Below, piece by piece: positions 26,148 to 32,890 of a stretch of 39,416 nt of DNA (position 1 is its first letter; every line of letters begins with the position of its first letter). The notes under the pieces are model-generated. The model saw only the letters and a list, made by a program, of their open reading frames with translations. It made no database searches and was not told the origin of the DNA. Origin of the DNA: Limnohabitans planktonicus II-D5 (lineage in GTDB: Bacteria > Pseudomonadota > Gammaproteobacteria > Burkholderiales > Burkholderiaceae_C); assembly GCF_001270065.2 (NCBI RefSeq), contig NZ_LFYT02000034.1, positions 1 to 39,416 of the forward strand, read 5' to 3'. A program made the position numbers and the translations under genes.

Positions 26148-27500
26148 TCATTTTAGAGGCGGGGCCAGCGTGAGCTGCGGGCTGCGCACGCGCCAGAGCA
26201 TGCGCACCTGGTTGCCTTCGCGCCGCAGCAGCGCCAGGTCTTGCTGCACCACATTGTCGATGCGCATGCGACCGCGCACCTCGAAATAACGGCTGCCCAC
26301 GCTGTGTTGTTGGTCGTTGACCCCTGTGCCTGCTGCCCCCAGGGCCTGGCGCACGGCGTCCAGCGATTGCCAGGGGGCCTTCTCGCGCTGCGCCACCAAC
26401 TGGCGCGCAGCGCCCAGGTCCAGACCGGGCAGGCTGGCCATCATCACCTCGGCACTGGCCGTGTTCAGATTCACCGGCGTGGCTTCGGGCAGCACGCTGA
26501 CAAAGCCATCGAGTGCCCGCACGGTGGCCGGGCTCAGACCCAGCCAGACCAGCTGCGCAGTTTGCTGGGGCATGAGGGGTGTTTGGGCGGTGTTGCCTGC
26601 GGTGGCTGAGGCTGGTGTGTTTTGCAGCGCCGCCTGCAATTGGCGCGACAGCGTTTGCAGCTCTTGCAGCGGCAGGTCCAGGCGCTCAAACAAGCGCGCA
26701 AAACGCGCCAGCTGGGCCCTGGACACCTGGCCGTCCTCGATCAGGTTGCGCACATTCAGGCGGGACTGCGCATCGGTGATCTGGCCCGACAAAAAGACTT
26801 CTGCATCGCCTTCTTGCCACTTCTGGTCTTGCGACAGAAAGTTTGACAACTTGGATTCCTGCACCGGCAAGGCCCAAGGCTCGCCCAGGTGGTCCACACT
26901 GCCGCTGGACAAACCGTCTTCGCGCAAGATCAGGCGTGTCCAGTCCAGCGCACCGGTCATCAGCCAGGCCGTTTGGCTGCGCCCGCGCTCGGCCGACTCG
27001 ATCTCCACCTGACGCCACTGCTGCCAGAGGGCAGCGCTGGCCAGCGTGGCGACCAGGGCCACGATCAGCATCGCGGTCAACAAGGCGGCGCCGCGTTGCG
27101 GCTGTCGGTTAACGAGGCGGTGGTGCTTGTGCAGGCACATGTCGGACTCTTCGAGTGCCGACCTACGGGGTCCGTGGCCGCATGCAGCAGGGCGATGTCC
27201 TTGTAGGTCGGTGGTCGAAGACCCCGACATGGGGCGTTGGCCATGCGTCGGACGCTCAATGTTGCTGCCGTCCATGTCGGACTCTTCGAGTGCCGACCTA
27301 CGGGGGTCTTGGCCGCATGCAGCAGGGCGATGTCCTTGTAGGTCGGTGGTCGAAGACCCCGACATGGGGCGTTGGCCATGCGTCGGACGCTCAATGTTGC
27401 TGCTGTCCATGTCGGACTCTTCGAGTGCCGACCTACGGGGGGCTATACGAATGCGGTGCTTGTCATGGCGCTGCTCTTGTGGATGATGTGCTGCGTTCAT
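26148..27500 (-). CDS. gspK: Type II secretion minor pseudopilin GspK with in-frame repeat insertion in the leader
   Basis: Minor pseudopilin of the pseudopilus tip. The mature protein begins after RQPQRG with AALLTAMLIVALVATLAS, the type IV prepilin helix, followed by a GspK domain (SGQITDAQSRLNVRNL, and PVNLNTASAEVMMASLPGL, a helix-hairpin-helix type segment). ATG 27500 overlaps the gspJ stop (ATGA), the usual operon junction, so it is probably the ancestral start. From there the frame runs through about 100 residues encoded by hairpin repeats (two 45-aa units) before the helix, giving a 137-residue leader. ATG 27140, at the repeat edge, is a possible secondary start giving 330 aa. The leader would be removed by prepilin peptidase. 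Confidence 0.88.
   Translation of the reverse strand: MNAAHHPQEQRHDKHRIRIAPRRSALEESDMDSSNIERPTHGQRPMSGSSTTDLQGHRPAACGQDPRRSALEESDMDGSNIERPTHGQRPMSGSSTTDLQGHRPAACGHGPRRSALEESDMCLHKHHRLVNRQPQRGAALLTAMLIVALVATLASAALWQQWRQVEIESAERGRSQTAWLMTGALDWTRLILREDGLSSGSVDHLGEPWALPVQESKLSNFLSQDQKWQEGDAEVFLSGQITDAQSRLNVRNLIEDGQVSRAQLARFARLFERLDLPLQELQTLSRQLQAALQNTPASATAGNTAQTPLMPQQTAQLVWLGLSPATVRALDGFVSVLPEATPVNLNTASAEVMMASLPGLDLGAARQLVAQREKAPWQSLDAVRQALGAAGTGVNDQQHSVGSRYFEVRGRMRIDNVVQQDLALLRREGNQVRMLWRVRSPQLTLAPPLK
27141..27436. repeat. GTAG-hairpin cluster inside gspK leader region (135-bp units)
   Basis: ACTC/GAGT hairpins start at 27141, 27276 and 27411, exactly 135 bp apart, with GGTC/GACC hairpins between them. 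The unit length is a multiple of three and the gspK frame reads through without a stop, encoding two near-identical 45-aa repeats. The linkers are the same as those in the cluster inside gspJ. Confidence 0.94.
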
Positions 27501-28480
27501 GACTGGGCTCCTGACAAGGTCGGGCGTATCCAGTCGAGGGTCAAGGCACCTGCGCCAGACGGGCCGGGTGGCAGGGTCAGGATCAGGCGCACGCCGTCGG
27601 GCGGTGTGCTGCTGGCAGCGGAGCCGGTTGCAGGACCACTTGCCGGCGGGGGCGTGCCTGCTGTGTTGCCGGGTGAGCTTGTGGATGAACCCGGCGTGAC
27701 CGCATCACTCGACAGCGGGTTGGTCCAGCTGCCGCCCCGGTGCACAAACAACTGCCAACCGCTCAAGGGGTGAATGTTGACCTCGCCTGCCTGCGAGGCG
27801 GGCGTGGGCGTCTGGCTCCATTCCCGGGCCAGGTTCCAGGCGTTTTGCCAGTCAGCGCGCAGTTGCAAGGGCGCAGATTGCCATCGCAGCCAGTCTCCGC
27901 CGCCGGGGCGTCCCGGGTTGTTGCGCCAGGTCCAGGCCACGACCTGCACCTCGGTGCCCAATGCTGCACGGCGCGTGATCCGCAGCACCTTGCCGTCCCA
28001 GTCCCAGCTGGGCGTGTTGCTGAGCTCTGCCAGCTGGTCCAAATCGGTTTGCCACTGCGCCAAACCCGCTTGCAGGGTGCGCACCTCGTCAGAGCGTGTT
28101 TGCAAGCTGCTTTGCGTGCGCAGCATCCCATCCAGGCCGCGCCAGGCCATGAGCGACATCAAAGCCATGACGCTGATGGCCACCAGCACCTCAATCAGCG
28201 TGAAGCCTCTGCAAGCCGATGTCGGACTCTGCGAGTGCCGACCTACGGGGGCCGTGGCCGCATGCCGCAAGGCGATGTCCTTGTAGGTCGGTGGTCGAAG
28301 ACCCCGACATGGGGCGTTGGCCATGCCTCGACCGCTTGATGTTGCTGTTGCCCAAGTCGGACTCTGCGAGTGCCGACCTACGGGGAAAGCCTCCGCATGT
28401 CGGTGCGCCATGCCTTCGTAGGTCGGTACTCGAAGAGTCCGACGCTGCTCATCACACATGCCCAATGCCAGTCGTGCCAT
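27497..28480 (-). CDS. gspJ: Type II secretion minor pseudopilin GspJ with in-frame repeat insertion in the leader
   Basis: Minor pseudopilin. The prepilin motif RG/FTLIEVLVAISVMALMSL is clear, and the mature domain has the GspJ pattern WRGLDGML..Q and VVAWTWRNN. ATG 28480 overlaps the gspI stop (TGATG), so it is taken as the start: MARLALGMCDEQ, then repeat-encoded residues, then the cleavage site after Gly92. Total length is 327 aa. The leader is far longer than the usual 6-30 residues. An internal TTG with AAGGA upstream (near 28276) could give a shorter leader. A Ser/Pro/Thr-rich low-complexity stretch sits near the C-terminus before PPDGVRLILTLPPG. Confidence 0.88.
   Translation of the reverse strand: MARLALGMCDEQRRTLRVPTYEGMAHRHAEAFPVGRHSQSPTWATATSSGRGMANAPCRGLRPPTYKDIALRHAATAPVGRHSQSPTSACRGFTLIEVLVAISVMALMSLMAWRGLDGMLRTQSSLQTRSDEVRTLQAGLAQWQTDLDQLAELSNTPSWDWDGKVLRITRRAALGTEVQVVAWTWRNNPGRPGGGDWLRWQSAPLQLRADWQNAWNLAREWSQTPTPASQAGEVNIHPLSGWQLFVHRGGSWTNPLSSDAVTPGSSTSSPGNTAGTPPPASGPATGSAASSTPPDGVRLILTLPPGPSGAGALTLDWIRPTLSGAQS
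28221..28443. repeat. GTAG-hairpin cluster inside gspJ leader region
   Basis: ACTC/GAGT hairpins start at 28221 and 28356 (135 bp apart), a GGTC/GACC hairpin lies between them, and a final inverted ACTC/GAGT hairpin covers 28418-28443. The first edge abuts the codons for the GspJ cleavage site and the last lies 34 bp inside the gspJ start codon. The linker matches the gspK cluster almost base for base. Confidence 0.93.
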
Positions 28481-28989
28481 CAATTGCGCCCCATCACGGT
28501 GGACAGCTGCAGCACATACTGCCCCTGGTCCAGCACGCGTGCATCCACGCGCCTGAAGTTGGGGTTGGGCGTGGTGCGCACCGACAGGTCCACCACCAAC
28601 AGGCGGCCCACTTGTGGGCATTCAATTTGGGTGTTGCCGGTGTCGGGCAATTGGCGCAGCAGCCGCAAGCGGATCAATTCGTTTTCGGCGCAAATTTGCC
28701 CCAGCATGCTCACGCCTTGGCGCTCGGCGTTCTGGCTGAGCGAGCCGGTGGCTTTGAGCCCCGCCAGCAAAGCCACCGCCACAATGCTCAGCGCTACCAA
28801 CACCTCGATCAAGGTGAAACCGGTTTGCCTCGTGGCCCGCTGATGGTGTAAGGGTGCATGGGCGTTTGTGGCCTGACGCACGCTCCATGTCGGGGTCTTC
28901 GACCGCCGACCTACGAAAGCCATACGGCCACAGCCTGCGTAGGTCGGTACTCGAAGAGTCCGACGTGGCTCGACCCACCCACTGCTCAT
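28480..28989 (-). CDS. gspI: Type II secretion minor pseudopilin GspI with in-frame repeat insertion in the leader
   Basis: Minor pseudopilin, 169 aa. Prepilin motif RQTG/FTLIEVLVALSIVAVALLA, then the GspI pattern AENELIRLRLLRQLP near the middle. ATG 28989 overlaps the gspH stop (ATGA). The leader reads MSSGWVEP, then 26 repeat-encoded residues, then WSVRQATNAHAPLHHQ up to the cleavage site after Gly57. An internal GTG (in WSVRQ) could be an alternative start giving a 21-residue leader. It would assemble with GspJ and GspK at the pseudopilus tip. Confidence 0.9.
   Translation of the reverse strand: MSSGWVEPRRTLRVPTYAGCGRMAFVGRRSKTPTWSVRQATNAHAPLHHQRATRQTGFTLIEVLVALSIVAVALLAGLKATGSLSQNAERQGVSMLGQICAENELIRLRLLRQLPDTGNTQIECPQVGRLLVVDLSVRTTPNPNFRRVDARVLDQGQYVLQLSTVMGRN
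28889..28964. repeat. GTAG-hairpin pair inside gspI leader region
   Basis: One GGTC/GACC hairpin and one ACTC/GAGT hairpin in inverted order, 76 bp in all, with a linker unlike those in gspJ and gspK. The gspI frame is open across it. Confidence 0.92.
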
Positions 28990-29462
28990 GGTTTCAGCCC
29001 TGTGCGTGTGCTTTGCACCTTGAAGGGCCGCAGGCCGTCGGTGACGACCCACACGGTGCGCGTGGCAGCGGTGGTGTTCAAGGCAATGGCTTGGGGGGCG
29101 ATCAAGGGTTCGGGGCCCAGCACTATGGGCTGGTCAATTTGGGCGCGGGTGGTGTCTGAAAGCCAGCGTTTGGGCAAGCCCGGTGCGGGCAGGCCTTCAA
29201 ACACAAAGCCTGATCCTTCTGCCCGCCACACCACAGGCAAGCCGCTGGCGCGTGCTTGGGCACGGGCGGTTTCGAGCAAGGCGGCCAGGCGGTCGGCGTC
29301 TCGGTCTAGGGCGCTGTCTGCGCTGTCGCGCAAGCTCAGGCTGACGCCCGCAGTGGCGATGGCGATCAGGGCCACCACGACCAGCAACTCCAGCAAGGTG
29401 AAGCCGCCAGCGTGCGCGTGTGCAAGGCGGCGGGGCTTATTGCCAACTGCCGATGTCGGCAT
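28986..29462 (-). CDS. gspH: Type II secretion minor pseudopilin GspH
   Basis: Minor pseudopilin, 158 aa. Prepilin motif HAHAGG/FTLLELLVVVALIAIATA with a normal 20-residue leader. The mature part has LRDSADSALDRDADRLAALLETARAQARASGLPVVWRAE, the GspH/FimT pattern. ATG 29462 overlaps the end of gspG by 26 bp. It overlaps gspI by four bases. Unlike the next three genes it carries no hairpin repeat in the leader. Confidence 0.92.
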   Translation of the reverse strand: MPTSAVGNKPRRLAHAHAGGFTLLELLVVVALIAIATAGVSLSLRDSADSALDRDADRLAALLETARAQARASGLPVVWRAEGSGFVFEGLPAPGLPKRWLSDTTRAQIDQPIVLGPEPLIAPQAIALNTTAATRTVWVVTDGLRPFKVQSTRTGLKP

Positions 29463-29880
29463 TGTTGCCTTCGCCGCCGGGCTGTCCGTCAGCGCCAAAG
29501 GACATCACATCCACCTCGCCCTTGATGCCGGGGTTCATGTATTGGTAAGCGCGGCCCCAGGGGTCATTGGGCAGTTTGTCCAGGTAAGGCTTCCAGTTGC
29601 CGGGCACGGGCTCGGTCGTGGGCTTGGCGTTCAGGGCTTTGAGGCCTTGTTCGCCGCTGGGATAGCGCTGGTTGTCCAGCTTGTAGAGCTTGAGCGCCTG
29701 CATCAAATTGCCCACATCGGTGCGGGCGGCGGTGATGCGTGCATCGTCTGCGCGACTGAGCACATTGGGCACGATGAGAGCGGCCAGCACACCAATGATG
29801 GCCAGCACGACCATGAGTTCGATCAGGGTGAAGCCGCGTTGGCGGCGATCAAGATGTCTATTCAAGTGAAGTTGTGGCAT
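29437..29880 (-). CDS. gspG: Type II secretion major pseudopilin GspG
   Basis: Main subunit of the pseudopilus, 147 aa from ATG 29880. A 16-residue leader ends DRRQRG, then FTLIELMVVLAIIGVLAALIVP. The C-terminal calcium-binding loop region reads DPWGRAYQYMNPG and FGADGQPGGEG, as in canonical GspG. ATG 29913 is an alternative giving a 27-residue leader; neither has a strong ribosome site. It is the first gene of the operon, about 70 bp after the terminator of the preceding glucan-binding lipoprotein gene, so its promoter should lie in 29881-29950, where only weak -10-like GACAAT is seen. Confidence 0.95.
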   Translation of the reverse strand: MPQLHLNRHLDRRQRGFTLIELMVVLAIIGVLAALIVPNVLSRADDARITAARTDVGNLMQALKLYKLDNQRYPSGEQGLKALNAKPTTEPVPGNWKPYLDKLPNDPWGRAYQYMNPGIKGEVDVMSFGADGQPGGEGNNADIGSWQ

Positions 29881-29950
29881 GTTTTTTTGAATACGAACGA
29901 ATAAAACCAACATTGTCCCAGATGATGCGTGATTCCAAAATGGGTTAAAA

Positions 29951-29978
29951 AAACGCCGACTGTTTCCAGTCGGCGTTT
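29951..29978 (-). terminator. Rho-independent terminator after the glucan-binding lipoprotein gene
   Basis: AAACGCCGACTG at 29951-29962 pairs with CAGTCGGCGTTT at 29967-29978, a 12-bp perfect stem with a 4-nt loop. On the minus strand it runs into a seven-T tract. It separates the glucan locus from the type II secretion operon. Confidence 0.9.
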
Positions 29979-29989
29979 CAATGGTTAAC

Positions 29990-30049
29990 TGAGCATTGAT
30001 TGAGTGCTACATCACTTTGTGAATGACTGGTCAGCTTGTTCAATGCTCA
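29990..30049. repeat. Inverted repeat of TGAGCATTGA
   Basis: TGAGCATTGA at 29990-29999 is mirrored by TCAATGCTCA at 30040-30049, in the 3' untranslated region of the lipoprotein gene. The same 10-mer core occurs beside hairpins in array A (near 155), array B (near 6265) and near 14447. Confidence 0.6.
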
Positions 30050-30085
30050 ATCTATAGACTCCATAAGGTGTCTTGCCTCAACAAC

Positions 30086-31771
30086 TCAGTTGCCGAAAGT
30101 CAGGTCATCAAAATAGAAGGTGCCACCACCACCGTTAGCCCCAGAGGTGCCGAATTTGAAAAACACGCTGGCTTTGTTGTAAGTGGTACTGGTATTCAGA
30201 GCAGCAGTACCAGTTGCCTGGTTCGCGAAATTGAAAGTCAGTGTTTCCCAGGTATTGCCTTGGGTCGTGGTTGCTTCTGTCTCCACAGATTTTGTGTCGT
30301 TTGAGGCATCTTCTACTTTCAATCGGACAACGATGCCGGCTGCTGGGACATAGACCTTCAGTTTCATGATGGTCGCCGTGCTTGTGAAAGGGATTCTGGC
30401 GATCGACTTGTTGGCCGTATTGATGTAAGCCGTTGTGCCTGCCCACGGTTGTGCTGAGCTGGATTTCACGACTTTTGCTACTTTGTTGGTTGAAGTCACA
30501 GGGTCAGCCGCAACAGTGGAGTCTTCAGCACCTTCAAAGCCAGTAACGGCGGCGCAGTCAGTGTCGAAACTCACCAAAGTCGAAGCGTTAGAGGATGTAC
30601 TTGGAGTGCAGGTACTGCCAGAAGTGCCACCACTCGACGAGCCAATGGGGTACTTCAGCTCATCAAAGTAATAAGTTGCAGCGCCGCCACTCTTTGGGGC
30701 ATTGATTGTGAAGTCAGGGAAGATGCTGACCTTGTTATAGATGGCGGCAGGGTCAAAAGCGGGGGTTGCCTGTGCGAAGTCGAACGTCAGTGTTTCCCAT
30801 TCGTTCCTCTTGGTTGTGTTGGTCTTTACCTCCATAGTTTTACTGCCGTCGGCGTTTTCGAACTTCAGCAAGATGGCTTTGCCTAGTTCTGGTGAGTATG
30901 AGCGCAGCGTGGCCGTTTTGGTGGTGGAGAAGTTTGCAGTGACGACTGTATTGGCCGTGTTGCCCGTAGCGGCTCCGGTCGGGTTCACGGTGCCACCGGC
31001 CCAACCATCTGTATTAGCTTTGAAATCGTATTTGGCGACTTTATTGGTGCTGTCCTTGGGGTCATTGGCGACTGTTGAGGCCATATCTGCGCCGAATGGT
31101 GAGATGGCCATGCTGGCTTCAGCAAATGAGTAGCACTGTTGGGTTGCTGTGGTGATGCAAGTAGAGACGGTGACAGTCACCTCGCTGGAGGTGGCGGCCG
31201 AATAGGAGCCGTCTGCAGCTTTTGTTGCGCTGATCTTGCAAGTACCTGTTGAGGCAGCTGCGGTTAACGTGGTGCCGCTGATGCTGCAAGAGCCTGAGGT
31301 GATGCTGTAAGTGACTGCGCCTGTGCCATTGCCGCCGGTGGTGCTCAAACCGGTGGTTGCTGATGGGGCCAAAGTGGATGCCCCAGGAACCACCACAAGT
31401 GCGGCTTGTGCCATGGGGGTTGCTGTGTTGCTGACCGTGATGTCTTTGGACACTTGAGTGGCTGCTGCAAACGTGGTGTTACCGGCCTGATCGGCTTTGA
31501 CGTTGCAGGTGCCTGCGCCGACCAGCGTGAGCGTTGTGTCCTTGACGGTACACACTGTTTCAGGGCTGGCGGTGAACCTGACCGCAAGTTTGGAGCTGGC
31601 GGTGGCCTCTAGTGTGATGGGGGTGCCCACGGTGCCTGTCGTGGCGGGCGTGAAGCTGATGGTTTGGGAAGTCAGGGGGGCGGTGGCATCTCCGCCGCCG
31701 CAAGCTGCCAGCAAGGCGGTGGCTGCAAAGGCGATGGCGTTCATGCTGAATCGCTGCATCAAAAATTTCAT
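30086..31771 (-). CDS. Lipoprotein with Ig-like repeats and two carbohydrate-binding-like domains
   Basis: Predicted outer-membrane lipoprotein, 561 aa. The lipobox LLAAC is at about residues 16-20, followed by GGGD. Two bacterial Ig-like repeats follow (about 30-110 and 115-200), then two beta-sandwich domains with a shared pattern: STNKVAK, WAG, NxWETLTFxFA, YNKxSxFxxF, and a closing FDEL or FDDL. These resemble carbohydrate-binding modules attached to beta-glucanases. No glycosidase motif is seen, so it looks like a glycan-binding protein rather than an enzyme. ATG 31771 has GGAG six bases upstream; an upstream TTG is less likely. It has its own promoter with an operator at the start of transcription. 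Substrate (beta-1,3-glucan) is inferred from neighbours. Confidence 0.82.
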   Translation of the reverse strand: MKFLMQRFSMNAIAFAATALLAACGGGDATAPLTSQTISFTPATTGTVGTPITLEATASSKLAVRFTASPETVCTVKDTTLTLVGAGTCNVKADQAGNTTFAAATQVSKDITVSNTATPMAQAALVVVPGASTLAPSATTGLSTTGGNGTGAVTYSITSGSCSISGTTLTAAASTGTCKISATKAADGSYSAATSSEVTVTVSTCITTATQQCYSFAEASMAISPFGADMASTVANDPKDSTNKVAKYDFKANTDGWAGGTVNPTGAATGNTANTVVTANFSTTKTATLRSYSPELGKAILLKFENADGSKTMEVKTNTTKRNEWETLTFDFAQATPAFDPAAIYNKVSIFPDFTINAPKSGGAATYYFDELKYPIGSSSGGTSGSTCTPSTSSNASTLVSFDTDCAAVTGFEGAEDSTVAADPVTSTNKVAKVVKSSSAQPWAGTTAYINTANKSIARIPFTSTATIMKLKVYVPAAGIVVRLKVEDASNDTKSVETEATTTQGNTWETLTFNFANQATGTAALNTSTTYNKASVFFKFGTSGANGGGGTFYFDDLTFGN

Positions 31772-31798
31772 GCGTGTCTCCAAAAAAGATCGGGTGAT

Positions 31799-31856
31799 TG
31801 AAAACGCTTTCTGAAAGCGCTTTCACGATAATAAAAAGCTTGTAAGTAGATTGCAA
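31799..31856 (-). promoter_or_regulatory. Promoter and tandem operator of the glucan-binding lipoprotein gene
   Basis: On the minus strand, -35 TTGCAA (31856-31851), a 17-bp spacer, and -10 TATTAT (31833-31828). The perfect palindrome TGAAAGCGCTTTCA follows at 31825-31812, over the expected transcription start. A second, imperfect copy (TGAAAACGCTTTCT on the plus strand, 31799-31812) abuts it. The palindrome fits the LacI/GalR-family operator pattern with a central CG. Confidence 0.8.
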
Positions 31857-31891
31857 GTATTCATTTCATCGGGACTTACCCTTGGTGTGAT

Positions 31892-32890
31892 TCAGGGTTT
31901 GTTGTATTTGTAGATTCGGACGTGCTCAACTGACATAACGGCTGGAAAAATCGTGTCGTCCACAACGCCGCCCAGGTCGCCGCCAATGGCGATGTTGAGC
32001 AACAGGTATTGGGGGCGGTCAAATGGCCAGGCCCTGGGATCGTTGTCTTGCGGCTTGGCATATTCAAAGTAAATGCGGTCGTCCACACCGATGGCGATTT
32101 TGTCGGCGGTCCAACTGAGCTGGTAGTTGTGAAAGGCGGTGCATGCATCAGGCACAAGCGCTTTCAAGGTGGTCGGAGGAATGCCGCCATTCCAGTTGTA
32201 TTTGGCGTTGTGCACCGTGGCAAACACATGCGTGGGATCGCTGCCGACGTATTCCATGATGTCGATTTCGCCATCATTGGGCCAGACCATGCCGTTGGCG
32301 CCCCCCACGCCCAAAGTCCAGATGGCAGGCCAGGTGCCCGCGCCGCAAGGCATCTTGGCGCGGATTTCAAAAAATCCATAAGTCCAGCTGGCCAGCCCGC
32401 GTGTCAAGAGCCTGGCCGAGGTGTAGTTTTGTCCCCCGAAATCGGGGGCTGAACTCAGGCGTTCTTTACGCGCCGTGATGAGCAAGCGGCCGTCTTCAAT
32501 GCGGGCGTTTTCAAGCCGATTGGCCGCGTAGTACTGCTTTTCGTTGTTGTACCAGCCCCATCGGTTGCGCTCGGTGTCATAAGCCCATTTGCGGGGGTCG
32601 GGCAAGCCGTTGGTGGTGAATTCATCCGACCAGATCAAGGTCATGCCCGGCTTGTCTGCAGGCGAGGATGTCACAGATGCGGCAACCGTCGAGGACGTTG
32701 ATGTTGCCGAAGAACCTGCCGAAGTTGAGGCCGAAGATGAGGCCGATGATGCTGCGGTGCCCGTGGAGGCACTGGACGGCGTCACGGAAGCGCTGGAGTT
32801 GGTGTTCGTCATGCTGGAATCACCACCACCACAACCGAGCAATGCAACAGTGCACAGGCACAACAGGGAAGGGCATGGCTTACTGTTCAC
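31892..32890 (-). CDS. GH16 family endo-beta-1,3-glucanase (laminarinase), lipoprotein
   Basis: Hydrolyses beta-1,3-glucan such as laminarin. About 332 aa from GTG 32890, which overlaps the GH81 stop by 11 bp. A short signal ends with lipobox ALLGC (Cys20), followed by GGGDSS and a Ser/Ala/Thr-rich linker to about residue 80. The GH16 domain runs to the end: LIWSDEF at its start, NEKQYY, and the catalytic motif GEIDIMEYVG with Glu208 (nucleophile), Asp210 and Glu213 (acid/base). WPAIWTLG just before it is typical of laminarinases. ATG 32929 is an alternative start. It is translationally coupled to GH81 and ends 67 bp before the next gene's operators. Confidence 0.92.
   Translation of the reverse strand: MNSKPCPSLLCLCTVALLGCGGGDSSMTNTNSSASVTPSSASTGTAASSASSSASTSAGSSATSTSSTVAASVTSSPADKPGMTLIWSDEFTTNGLPDPRKWAYDTERNRWGWYNNEKQYYAANRLENARIEDGRLLITARKERLSSAPDFGGQNYTSARLLTRGLASWTYGFFEIRAKMPCGAGTWPAIWTLGVGGANGMVWPNDGEIDIMEYVGSDPTHVFATVHNAKYNWNGGIPPTTLKALVPDACTAFHNYQLSWTADKIAIGVDDRIYFEYAKPQDNDPRAWPFDRPQYLLLNIAIGGDLGGVVDDTIFPAVMSVEHVRIYKYNKP

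Noticed and set aside
32155..32168. Additional LacI-type operator (AAGCGCTTTCA) inside GH16
   Set aside because: Only one side matches, it lies within coding sequence, and it has no promoter context.
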